Source of the DNA: Melastoma dodecandrum
Lineage: Eukaryota; Streptophyta; Magnoliopsida; Myrtales; Melastomataceae
NCBI GenBank assembly: GCA_029817715.1
Contig: JARUPY010000087.1
Coordinates: 3,472,001 to 3,536,000 of the forward strand
Reading direction: 5' to 3'
DNA: 64,000 bases
Shown here: positions 54,059-64,000 of the stretch, in pieces
Layout of the letters: each line of letters starts with the position of its first letter
How positions within the stretch are numbered: position 1 is the first letter of the stretch
Made by a program: the position numbers and the translations under genes
The notes under the pieces: model-generated
Seen by the model: the letters and a program-made list of their open reading frames with translations, nothing else
What the model was told of the DNA's origin: nothing
The model's database searches: none

Positions 54059-56338
54059 TTCTACCTCGTTCGCCACCTCTCCACAGACACCCTCACTCTT
54101 CTATCATTCTTTTCCTAATCCCCTAATAGAAACACGCACACCCCCTTAGATCTAACCCGTCTCCCTTCTGGTCTCTTGGTCGAGCCTCCTCTCTCCAGAT
54201 GGGCCAGCCTTAAATCGGCCCAGTTGCTTCCTGGCTTGTTCCCCAGGTACCGTCACATATCATCCTTAATTCCTGCATCAAGTTCGGGCTTTTCTCGTGT
54301 CCCTTGGTGTGCGGGCATTTGGGACTATCTATTCCTCTGTCAATTGTAGTCAGTTTTGCCGGGTGGATTGTAATTGTTCTGCGGTCATTTTTTAGGTTCA
54401 CCCGTTTTGGATTTCCTTGAGTTATCCCTTATTGCTGTCGGCTGGATGTCCCGTGTCTTCTTTGATGGCTCCTTGCACTGTGGTGTGCGGGAGACTTGGT
54501 CGATTTCAAAACATTATGATTCGGAGTTGTTGTCATTTGATTCATCAACGCAGAGTTTCTCCATGCTTTGCCGTATACTCTCCTGACATTTCCAGTCGAT
54601 AGCATTCGTGCAAATGGGGATGGATTGTTAGTGTGGAGATCTAAATCTAGGAAAGCGATCGAGAAATGATTCGGTCTCCATCAACGCGTTTCCGTTCGTT
54701 TTGATGATTCCAATTGAATACCTTCAAGTACTTGCTTAGCCTCGACGTGATTCCACCCGACAGCCCAAAAGCCCTCCTAACCATGTGAGATTTTCATTTG
54801 TTTTGTATGGTACCTGTTGTATCAGTAGTTTTCTCATTGACTATAACAACAAAACATGGATCATATGACATTCCACAGTTGGACTTTTGGTTGTGAACGA
54901 AGAATTCGATCTCTCTGTTGAGACTTGTCCGATTCAGACATCCATCTTGTCAAAAAATATTAAATAGAGTTGTCAGATGCAGGTGGGAGGTATCATGTGC
55001 TTCACCATGACATGCTGCTTGGAAGTACATGCTTTTTTTTTAAGTCCTTGTGATTTATTGATACTGACCTCCCCGTTTGATGAACTGTCAATGGGGACCT
55101 CGAGTCATTTTACTTGTTCTTGATCATTACCCAAATCATCATTTAATGGATTAACAATCTGTCATGTGATTCTCGACTTCATCAGGGAATTGAATTGTTT
55201 ATTTTCCTAACTTTTAGTCATCCTCTCATTCACAGGTTCGGCAGGGAGAAAGGGATAGACCAGATGTTTGTTTTCAGAACAAGCCATGTTCCTTTGCCGA
55301 AAATGAAAGAACCAAAGTATGTTTGCAAGGTAGGTATCATACGCCACATCGACGACAACCCTTGACATCACGAATCATCCTACAGGTGGTGGTTAGCTGC
55401 ACAAAGTGTCTGCCGGATAGCAGAGACAGAGACAGAGAGTTTTTGGGTGCTTGTATAGCATAAGTATCCATCTTTAACAGTAGAGCTTTCCATGGCCATG
55501 GATGAAGGTGGAAGGGAATCAAAATTGAATGGAGCGAGCAAGCCAATCTTCGTGCCCGAAGCCCCCGGAGTGAATTTGTGGTGTTCTCCATCTGGGCAGC
55601 AGAGGTAACATGGTGGAAGAAAAATTTCCCCCTCCCCCTCCCTCTCAGAAAAGTCATCAGGTTCACACGAACGACAGTGGGGCCGGGCATTCATATATTG
55701 TCCCTTGAACGATCGCAACATAGTTTGTAGCAGGCCTCGTGCTCGGTCCACGGTTTTCTGCAAAACAGGTCGACGCAAACACAGCGCTCACACAGGTCGT
55801 CCTCGACGACGCTGTCTTTTTAACATCTGGAATCCCAAGTGGGTAATTTTTTGTTTTCGTTTTCTTCATTGTTGTTCTCCTCAATCTATGGTTTTATGAT
55901 TTGGGAGAGGTGACAGCGGGGAGGGAGGGAGGGGGACATGATCCACACAAATGACCAAATATATATATATATTTTTGGTTTGTTTGGTTTCTACCTTCCC
56001 GAATTCTCATCAGCCAATCCCAGTCACGGAACATGGGTGCGTGTGTTGTGGCCCAGCCCTAGTTCTAGGGGACACTGTCATGGCCCCATCTGTCTCTCAA
56101 CTCTCAACCCCCTCCTCTTGTAACTAACTCTTTTAAGCCCCAATCCTCGAAAGGACACACATCCTCCCATGGACCGAATCTCCCCACTCGATTCCTGAAT
56201 ACCATAGAATTCCACCAGAGTTTCGCTCCCATGCCGGGACGATGACTTAACATGTGCACCAAGAAACAAGATAGTCGTGTTGACATGGCAATTAATTTTG
56301 GGCCTGGGTCTAGAACAGAAACCCAGTAATCCCTCAAG
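54059..56338. other. Interval between two Gypsy elements, possible gene fragment inside
   Basis: Two short plus-strand stretches look protein-like: FKYLLSLDVIPPDSPKALLT (about 54727-54787, followed by GTGAG) and FGREKGIDQMFVFRTSHVPL (about 55235-55330, preceded by CACAG and followed by GTAGG). They could be neighbouring exons of one decayed gene, but I do not recognise the family. An AT microsatellite lies at about 55960-55971. The left border of the Tat element may fall anywhere from about 56270 to 56345. Confidence 0.35.
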
Positions 56339-57330
56339 TCACACTCCGAGTCGGCCCAAGATATAGTCGTCTAGGCCGACTCACGACGAAGTCGATTAGA
56401 CCGACCCATGACGAAGTCGACTAGGTCGATTTATGATGAAGTCGACTAGGTCAACTTATGAACGGGGTCGACTAGGTCGACTCACAACGAAAGAGTATGG
56501 TGATCAAAGTCAATCAAGATGACTCAACAGTAGCTAGGTCTACTAGTAGGGTCAAGTCGACGGAATCCTGGATAAGTCGACCAAGTCGATCGTAGTCCGT
56601 ACAGATCAGCCAAGTCGACGAGGTTGAAATAAATTTATTCATTTTCAATCACGTTTGTTAAAGATCGTAACTGATCTTAAATATCCAGGAACGTGATCCC
56701 ATATATCAAGGGGGTTGTTGAGACACTCCCACGACATTAGGGATCACGATCTATAACACGATCTGCAAAACGATCTATCTGTACGCGTACAAGTCCTCTA
56801 TAAATAGCAGAGGAATTTTTCAAGACAGGACACGACCATACACAGCCAAAACTCTGAAGTTTGTTCGTCAACCTTAGAAATTAGATGCCCTGACCCGGTT
56901 TATAGGTCAATTACCCTTCCACCGACAGAGTGAGCTCGTAGGGCCTTTGCCGTCAATCCTCCGCCAGCGACACCACCGACGAAATGAGCTCGTAGGGCCT
57001 TCGTCACAACTCTCCACCAGCGATCACCCCCGACGAAGCGAGCTTCCAAGGCCTTCGTCACGATCTTCCGCCAGCAACCATCACAGACGGAGCGAGCTTC
57101 CAAGGCCTTCGTCACGCGTTCTCCGCCGCTACAAGATCCCACATCGTCACCACCGTTTCCCTTTTTTCCCTTTTAATGGCTGTAAGCCCTTTACTTTTAA
57201 TTCTCTAAAGATTGTAAGACTTGCATTATTTCTGTATAAAGTTAGTGCATCTTCTTACTGGCGACCACAATATAACTACTGTGAGTCCATTGCCAAATAT
57301 TTCCGACGTGATCCGTTCCGTGCGCGAACA
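56339..57330 (+). repeat. Tat element 5' LTR (left end approximate)
   Basis: The likely right end is GCGCGAACA at 57330, six bases before the primer-binding site. A TATA box TATAAATA lies at 56799-56806. The left part carries about four diverged copies of a 29-30-base unit with AAGTCGACTAGGTCGA (56365-56490). Another repeat of about 57-60 bp with GCGAGCTTCCAAGGCCTTCG lies at 56925-57125. Confidence 0.6.
56799..56806 (+). promoter_or_regulatory. TATA box in the Tat LTR
   Basis: CTCTATAAATAGCAGAGG is a textbook plant TATA context inside the LTR. It would place transcription start near 56830. Confidence 0.7.
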
Positions 57331-57336
57331 CGTTTT

Positions 57337-57353
57337 TGGCGACCACAGTGGGA
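57337..57353 (+). promoter_or_regulatory. Tat element primer-binding site
   Basis: TGGCGACCACAGTGGGA follows the LTR end and precedes gag by 34 bases. The tRNA is not assigned. A shorter copy TGGCGACCACA lies upstream at 57259. Confidence 0.7.
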
Positions 57354-57387
57354 GCACGTTGAGAAAAGAGAGAGATCTTAGTCTCAA

Positions 57388-60300
57388 ATGCCGAGAAATA
57401 CTCGAAGCCGTGAGTCTCAGAATCCCTTAGATGGGGAAAACCAGGAACTTCCTCCGGGAATGAACTTGGAAGCGCCGGCCCCAGGAGGCCAGGCAGCTAC
57501 AAACCAGTCAGAACTTCCTCCGGGAATGGACTTGCCAGCGCCGGCCCTAGGAGGCCAGGCAGCTACAAACCAGCCCACCTTTGATTCACATACCCCGTCC
57601 GAATTTATTTCAAGACTGGAGTTCCACAAGGAACTGGGGGATGTGCGTCAGGAGTTGACTGCTATGAAGGGTATTCTAATGGATGTCCAAACTCTAATAG
57701 GGCGTCTTTCTGGCCCGAGAAACGAGGAAAGAGTAAGACCTCATATGAGAGAAACCCCCTTTAGGGAGTCTACATTCATGACAGACGCTCGACGGACTGC
57801 TCAAGGGCCACGTAACGTGACTTTTGAGCAATCTGAGATAAGGACGAATGCTCTTTTCGAACCCGGGAATCTGCTTCCCCCTGGTCGACCCTCTTCTTCA
57901 CGTAATCGACCAACGAATACGTATTGGAATGAGGCAGAGGACTTTCAAGAGGAAACAGATCGAGGGGCGGATTTTATTCCGTCTCGTCGCCCTGGAAAAG
58001 AACCCGTAATCGACGCGACTGGAGACCCCTATGAGCTTGGATCCCGAGGTGGAAACTTTCGGGAGGAGCCTTCTTTCTACATGAGGGATCCAACGAATCA
58101 GGCAATGGGGGAAAGATCTCCGTACAGCCCGATAAGGTCAACTCGACCTCCAGCGCAGGCCCCAGTAGGCGGTGTACCCCCAGACTTGAGGGAGACCATA
58201 ACTCAGGTTATAGAGCAAGTCGTCCCCGGAATAGCTCGGCGAGACGATACCTGTTTGTACAGGTCTCCCTATCCTGAATATGTCGACAGGGATTTCCCTC
58301 TACCTAGAGGTTATAAGGTGCCCGACTTTACCCGTTTTTCTGGTGAAGATGAAATGACCCCACTCGAGCATATCGCTCGCTTCACTCACCAACTTGGTGA
58401 GGCGGCCGGGAATGACTTTTGGAAACTGAAGCTCTTCCCTAACTCATTAACGGGAGATGCCTTTACGTGGTATGCGAGTTTGCCGCCAGGGTCAGTAGCC
58501 TCGTGGACTCAGATGCAGTCTATGTTCGTTAAGACCTTTGCTCGACTGGACACCCCCATGTCAATGTTTGAGGTAATGCGCTTTAAGCAGGCTAACGGGG
58601 AACACCCAGGACAGTTTCTAATGAAACTTAGGAAGGCCCTACTACGGTGTAGACCCCCATACCGGAGAGAGATCAATTACTTCTCGCATTAAATGCGTTG
58701 ACAATCCCGTTCTGGAAAAAGCTGCAGGGCGAGCGCTTTGCTGACCTGTATGACTTAGCAAGGAGGGCTACTCAGTATTATCAGCTCCTTACAGAGGAAG
58801 CCCAACTAACTCGAGCCTACCAAGTCGACACTTATGAAGTCGACGTGGCGGAATTTGTCAAGGGGGAATCGACTATATGCGATCCCCTGACTAAGAAGAA
58901 TTCCAAAGCTAAGGCATCCCAAAAGAATGCCGAGGAAAGAAAATATTCTTTCGACACGGATAAAGTCGACGCTATATTCGACTGGCTTTATCAAAGGAAA
59001 AGGATTAGGCTTAAGCCCGGCCATCGAGTCCCTCAAACAGAGAGAGAAAAGAATAGGAATTACTGCAAGTGGCATGGGTCCTTCACCCATGCTACCAAGG
59101 ACTGTTTGTCCTTTAGAAATATCATCCAGGATTTAATAGAGTCTAAAGAGCTCCGTTTTTCGGAGGTCGACGAAGTCGCCGTGGTGGATGATAATCCATT
59201 CGGGGATGAAGTCGCCATTCATACGTTTGACATATTTGATACTGAGGTTAATCTTTTAGAAGTTATTAACGATTCTGCTGCACCCTCGCAGGATTTACAA
59301 GTAACCGGCGAGACTTTGGTGGCTAATGCCCTGATGAAGCGACTGGCTGAGCGTGGGGTCTTCATTCTGCCCAAAGGAAGGGAGAAGTGGTTATGCCACT
59401 GGCACTTGAACGACACTTATACTACGGATCAGTGCCACACGTTCAAGAAGTACCTACTGGACAGCAAGACAGAGGAGTGGTACGACTTGACCCCGTTCGA
59501 GGAAGCAGCAATGTCGCTGAACACTCCCCGAGGATCTTCTCATGCCCTCAAAAGCCCTCCTAGCGCAGATCGCCGATTAGCCTTGCGAGGAGGAAGAGGA
59601 GGCCCCCAGGGTCACAAGGTGAATGGAGAGGCAGTCGCCCGGGGAACAGAACGCCTGGCACGGCGACTGGAGTTCATAGACTCGTCTGGCCAAAGGGTCA
59701 TCAAACAGGGGTACACTCGAACTACCCCTGTCAAGGAGATTAAACCGGTAGAGGAGCATAAGGAAGCGGACCAACCTCAGCAGGCCGTGAATCGCAGACC
59801 CCGCTACGCTTCGAAGACAGTTGATCCTCAGGAAATGCGGAGGGGGCCACCCATTGCCCAATTCCTGGACGAAAAGCTGTTGTGCCAAAAGTGCAAGCTG
59901 ATCGCTCACAACCGCATACTCATCACCCAGCTCTGCACAGCATGCTGCGTTAACTACTTCTTGCGGCTCGTCGACTTATCCGCAAAAGGGGAGATGCTGG
60001 TGAAGGCAGTCCGTCCTGAGGGCTCAGGTAATTCGAAACCTAACAAGCCCTCTTCGAATAGGCCAGCAGATAACCCTGTGCAGGTAGGATATGACCCAGC
60101 CGACGGAAGGTTTGTGGAGGTAAGTCGACTTCCTTTTGGTTCTAAGAAACCAAGGTTTGTCAAAGCGCTTAACCCTTCGTCTCAATGGCAGAAGGCGGAA
60201 AGGAAGGTTACGCTTCCCGTGAGGGCTCAAAAGAGAAAAGAAAGGCGTCTAAGTCACGCCCAGAAGAAGCCAAGAATGACCCCTGTGATGCCACCCTTTG

Positions 60301-61364
60301 GCGGGAACTACGCCACAGGGAAACAAGTCGCAGAGCCCGAGCGGGTCGAGTCTACTGACTACTCGGAAGACCCAGGCTCGAGCTTCGACTACACTCCTCT
60401 ACGAGGAGATAAGCCCTGCGACTTCAACGCAGAGCAAGGGCCCCTCGTGAGCTGTAACGCTCTTACCCTCCCTGCGGAGTTCGCCTGCAACAACAAGTCA
60501 GAGGCACCGGAAGGTAAAACTCTCGACTCTAAAGTCATTACATTTCCTTCTGGCTTCCCTCTGCACTGGTTGAGGAAACCATCAGATCGCATGAAACAGC
60601 ATATGCATTCGCTGTACATCTCAGCCACCTTTGATGGTGTCTTAGTGGGCCGAGTCTTAATAGACAATGGCGCCACTGTCAATGTTCTTCCCCTTGCCAA
60701 GTTTAGATTACTTGGGTACAAGCCTAGCGAGTTGGTGCGAACCGACGTAGCTGTAAGTGGCTTTAATGGGAGAAAATCCGAGTGCCTGGGCATATGCTCC
60801 GTGCGCCTAGGCGTCGGGAGACACGAGCAGGAAACTGCTTTCTTTGTAATCGATATAGCCCCTTCATTTAATGCGCTTTTAGGACGCGATTGGCTTCATA
60901 AGGCCGCCGCGATTCCATCTACTTTGCATAGGGAGTTAATCTTATGGCTTGATTCCGAAATAGAAATCGTTAAGGCTGATGAATACTCCTGTTGTGACAA
61001 GGGTATTTTGCATACAGAAACGTGTAAGACAATCAAGGACCTTACTCTGGATCAGCGCTACAAGCTGGGAGACCCCCTAGTCGGACCCCTAGGTGAACCT
61101 TCTGGGAAGTTCGACTTCATCGTAAGCTATGGCACCTCTCACCCCAAGCCTGACGAAGGACCCATTGTGCCAACAGGATGGGGGCCCGACTTCACAGACA
61201 AGGACATAGATGAGGTTCTGCAGGAGGTAGTCACGACCAAGGATGGAGGCGAGACGAACAACAGCCCAAGCGGCAACAAGGAAGAAGCGCCTAAGAGCCA
61301 AGAGAGCGCTGCGACGGAGTTGGAGCCCGATAGACTCCTACACGAAGGGATGTATGGACAGTGA
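57388..61364 (+). pseudogene. Tat gag-protease, one-base frameshift at 58654-58658
   Basis: Gag starts MPRNTRSRESQNPLDGENQE. It has a 22-residue duplication (ELPPGMNLEAPAPGGQAATN and ELPPGMDLPAPALGGQAATN; 57445-57576) and the gag core (YKVPDFTRFSGEDEMTPLEH; TGDAFTWYASLPPGSVASWT). The first frame stops at 58692. From 58698 the next frame gives LTIPFWKKLQGERFADLYDL, two C/H motifs (CKWHGSFTHATKDC and CHWHLNDTYTTDQCHTF), a basic proline-rich linker, a Cys cluster (CQKCK...CTACC) and the protease. The protease has VLIDNGATVNVLP, with Asn where Ser, Thr or Gly is usual, and LLGRDWLHK. The shift maps to a run of five Cs; six would restore one frame. It may be a real mutation or a homopolymer sequencing error. 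Confidence 0.9.
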
Positions 61365-64000
61365 GGAGAAAGGTCATGCAGTCGCTGATATCCTACAGCG
61401 ACTTCAGAAGCATGTTAGGATGTCTAGGAAAGTAGGATGCCAAATAGGCAACATCAATCTCGAAGCTAGGTCATGTAATAACGTTGACACCGATTTAGGT
61501 GGTGTCCAGAGTCGTGAGTCACTGATGATGCCATGTGACTCACTCGTAGGCGTCAATTTAGGCGAGGCATCAAGCCCTCGAATTGTTTTCATCAGTTCTT
61601 CAATGAATAAAGAACTTTTCAATTCTATCAAAGCTGCTCTAGAAGAGTTTAAAGACTGTTTTGCTTGGGATTACGCCGAGATGCCTGGCCTAGATCGCCG
61701 ACTTGTGGAACACAAGTTACCAATCAAAACGGGATTTAAACCAGTCCAACAGGCGCCGAGGAGAATGACTCATGAAGTCACTCAAGCAGTATTCGAGGAA
61801 GTCAAGAAGCTCTTTAAAGCTGGATATATAAGGACATCGAGGTACACCGAATGGATATCCAGTATAGTTCCCGTCATTAAGAAGAATGGTAAGATTAGAG
61901 TTTGCATTGACTTCAGAGACTTGAATCGTGCCACTCCAAAGGATGAGTACCCAATGCCTATCGCAGACGACTTAGTCGACAAGACTGCAGGGCACCAAAT
62001 TATGTCCTTCATGGATGGTTTTTCAGGATATAACCAAATCTTCCTAGCTGAGGAGGATATCCATAAAACTGCGTTCAGGTGTCCCTTAGGCATTTTCGAA
62101 TGGGTAGTCATGCCATTCGGACTTAAAAACGCTGGGGCAACCTACCAACGAGCCATGAACGCTATATTTGATGCCTCGATTAACAAAACAGTCGAAGTAT
62201 ACATAGACGATATAGTGGTCAAGTCGCAAGACGAGAAGTCACATGTTAATGACCTTAGAAATGCTTTCATTCAAATGAGAAAGCATCAGCTCAAACTAAA
62301 CCCTCTCAAATGTGCCTTCGGAGTCAGAGCAGGACATTTCCTAGGGTTCCTAGTCCATCAACGCGGCATAGAAGTCGACCAGAACAAAGTGAATGCCATT
62401 CAAAGACTGAACCCTCCGAGTAATAAGAAGCAGTTACAGGCTTTCTTAGGAAGGATCAATTATCTAAGGCGATTTATCGGTAACGTCGCTGGACGGACAG
62501 AAGTTTTTTCGACTTTACTGAAGGCGAAGGGAAATTTTGTGTGGAGCGATGAACACCAAAAAGCATTTGAAGGCTTAAAGGAGTATTTAATGAAGTCGCC
62601 TGTGCTTGCCCCTCCTCGGATAGGAAAGCCCTATCTGCTTTACGTGGCAGCGACTGAATCAGTCATCGGTGCCATGTTAGCCCAAGAGGCGGAGGACAAA
62701 ACTGAGAGAGCGGTCTACTATTTGTCAAGACAACTGACTGCCACAGAAAAGCGCTATACAATTAAGGAGAAGTTGTGCCTATCAGTCTTCTATGCTGTTA
62801 AGAAGCTGAGACATTATATCGGATCCCAAGAGGTTCATGTTATTGCCAAGTCTCCAGTTATAAAATACTTTTTCGAAAGTCCCCTATTGACCGGAAGAAT
62901 TAGTAAATGGAGCTTGGTCCTATCCGCATACGATCTGCGTTTCAAACCTCAACAGTCGGTGAAAGGGCAGGCCTTAGCCGACTTCTTAGTGGACCACGAT
63001 CCATCTACATCGATCGATCAAGAGGAATCCCTTGAGGATGTCTGGCAAGCTTGGTTTGATGGATCTTCGGCGAAATCCGGCGTAGGCATAGGCCTCCACA
63101 TACTTTCGCCACTAGGAAAGGACGTTCGCCTAGCATATCGTTTGTCGGCGACTCATACAAACAATGCGACTGAATATGAAGCGTTGATCACGCTCTTGAA
63201 GGAATTGTTAGCCTTGGGAGCCAGGAAAGCCAGAGTAATGGGAGACTCTCAACTGATTATTAACCAGATGAATGGCGACTCTCTCTGTCAAGAGAAACTC
63301 GCACCCTATCATCAAGTCGCTCGAAGGCTAGTCGAGCGGTTCGAAGCAATTACTTTCCTCTTTGTAGGCCGGGAGGAAAACACCATTGCTAACGACTTAG
63401 CCCAAAAAGCCTCGGGATACAAGGCTAGAGGAAGAAACGATTGTGTCCCCGAAATAGCTTCTCATTTAGTCCCACAAAGCGATTTGTTCGCATTAGACAT
63501 AATGACAAGCGATAAGGATTGGAGGAGGCCAATCATCGACTTCCTTTCCGACCCAACACAAAAGGCGAGCCAAAGAATCAAGACTCAGGCTTTGTCGTAC
63601 ACCCTTATAGATGGGGTACTTTACAGAAAGACCAAAGAAGGAGTCCTACTAAGGTGCGTCGACTTAGACGAAGCAACCCCAATTATGTTGGAGACTCACC
63701 AGGGTTTATGCGGGTCTCACCAATCTGGCACCAAAATGTCTTGGACTATCCAAAGACATGGTTTTTACTGGCCATCAATGCTAAAGAACTGCATAGAAAT
63801 GGCTAGGGGATGCCAAGAGTGTCAAAAACATGGTCCGGTGACAAGGGCCCCAGCGTCCGACTTAGTCTCAGTCGTCAAGCCTTGGCCATTTAGGTCTTGG
63901 GCTTTAGATATAATCGGGGAAATCCATCCGCACTCAAGTAAAGGTGACGCCTATATTCTAGTCGCCACCGATTATTTTACTAAATGGGTCGAGGCTCAGG
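61354..64000 (+). CDS. Tat pol: RT, RNase H, archaeal-type RNase H, integrase (partial at window end)
   Basis: The frame is open from the ATG at 61354 to the window end (882 codons), overlapping the gag-pro end by 11 bases in another frame. The RT covers about residues 130-400: FAWDYAEMPGLD, VCIDFRDLNRATPKDEYPMP, FMDGFSGYNQI, MPFGLKNAGATYQRA and catalytic YIDD at 62200-62211. RNase H has YYLSRQLTATEKRYT. The archaeal-type RNase H follows with WFDGSSAKSGVGIGLHILSP, NNATEYEAL and GDSQLIINQMNG. Integrase begins with a zinc region (CQECQKHG) and DIIGEIHP, and is cut at FTKWVEAQ. No stop was found in the part seen. Separate initiation or a frameshift would be needed for expression. Confidence 0.93.
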   Translation, partial: MDSEEKGHAVADILQRLQKHVRMSRKVGCQIGNINLEARSCNNVDTDLGGVQSRESLMMPCDSLVGVNLGEASSPRIVFISSSMNKELFNSIKAALEEFKDCFAWDYAEMPGLDRRLVEHKLPIKTGFKPVQQAPRRMTHEVTQAVFEEVKKLFKAGYIRTSRYTEWISSIVPVIKKNGKIRVCIDFRDLNRATPKDEYPMPIADDLVDKTAGHQIMSFMDGFSGYNQIFLAEEDIHKTAFRCPLGIFEWVVMPFGLKNAGATYQRAMNAIFDASINKTVEVYIDDIVVKSQDEKSHVNDLRNAFIQMRKHQLKLNPLKCAFGVRAGHFLGFLVHQRGIEVDQNKVNAIQRLNPPSNKKQLQAFLGRINYLRRFIGNVAGRTEVFSTLLKAKGNFVWSDEHQKAFEGLKEYLMKSPVLAPPRIGKPYLLYVAATESVIGAMLAQEAEDKTERAVYYLSRQLTATEKRYTIKEKLCLSVFYAVKKLRHYIGSQEVHVIAKSPVIKYFFESPLLTGRISKWSLVLSAYDLRFKPQQSVKGQALADFLVDHDPSTSIDQEESLEDVWQAWFDGSSAKSGVGIGLHILSPLGKDVRLAYRLSATHTNNATEYEALITLLKELLALGARKARVMGDSQLIINQMNGDSLCQEKLAPYHQVARRLVERFEAITFLFVGREENTIANDLAQKASGYKARGRNDCVPEIASHLVPQSDLFALDIMTSDKDWRRPIIDFLSDPTQKASQRIKTQALSYTLIDGVLYRKTKEGVLLRCVDLDEATPIMLETHQGLCGSHQSGTKMSWTIQRHGFYWPSMLKNCIEMARGCQECQKHGPVTRAPASDLVSVVKPWPFRSWALDIIGEIHPHSSKGDAYILVATDYFTKWVEAQ

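Larger units (their letters stand above)
56339..64000 (+). mobile_element. Tat-lineage Ty3/Gypsy element, 5' two-thirds, running off the window
   Basis: The element shows a 5' LTR end, a primer-binding site, gag-protease (57388-61364, broken by one frameshift) and pol (61354 to the window end). A second, archaeal-type RNase H before integrase marks the Tat lineage. The left LTR border is approximate because the 3' LTR lies outside the window. Confidence 0.85.

Overview
This is nuclear DNA of a flowering plant, probably a eudicot. Four lines of evidence point that way: GT-AG introns in host genes, a plant-only GASA cysteine-rich domain, an AP-2 sigma subunit and a KDEL-receptor-like gene with plant-type sequence, and a load of Copia and Gypsy LTR retrotransposons of plant lineages. 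No bacterial-style operon, CRISPR array, tRNA or rRNA was seen.

Layout. (a) About 60-1884: a decayed plant mobile domain (PMD/MAIN-like) gene, followed by an unassigned stretch. (b) 3487-27094: a beta-tubulin pseudogene with introns. It is split in its first exon by a Copia element (3608-25685, TSD TGGAG). That element is itself split in its gag by a nearly intact 17.4-kb Ogre/Tat-type Gypsy element (4300-21711, TSD CTATT). Both target-site duplications are exact, and both interrupted reading frames resume when the inserts are removed on paper. (c) 27647-36007: a second, SIRE/Maximus-like Copia element. It lacks most of its 5' LTR and its whole reverse transcriptase/RNase H, and it carries arrays of small inverted repeats in its 3' LTR. 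It sits inside an unidentified minus-strand gene. (d) About 36.9-48.1 kb: a gene island without LTR elements, holding an ERD2/KDEL-receptor-like gene (+), a GASA/snakin gene (+, possibly damaged), AP-2 sigma (-) and a C2H2-like zinc-finger gene (-). (e) 48475-about 54058: a decayed chromovirus-type Gypsy element. (f) About 56.3 kb to the window end: a Tat-lineage Gypsy element whose integrase runs off the end.

How the parts relate. The three apparently intact host genes (ERD2-like, AP-2 sigma, C2H2-like) could be resolved exon by exon to full-length family products of 275, 142 and 459 aa. The elements differ in age. By hand count the LTR pairs differ at roughly 5% (nested Copia), 1% (Ogre), 2% (SIRE-like) and 4% (chromovirus), which agrees with the nesting order. 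Only the Ogre element looks potentially autonomous. Its gag-pro and pol frames are joined by a predicted 320-bp frame-restoring intron, and it has an extra ORF1 upstream of gag.

The least expected signals are the compensated hairpin repeats in the SIRE-like LTR (34611-34810), the PMD-like signature in Ogre ORF1, the clustered differences between the two Ogre LTRs, and the in-frame fusion of a reverse-transcriptase stub to an extra C-terminal domain in the SIRE-like element.
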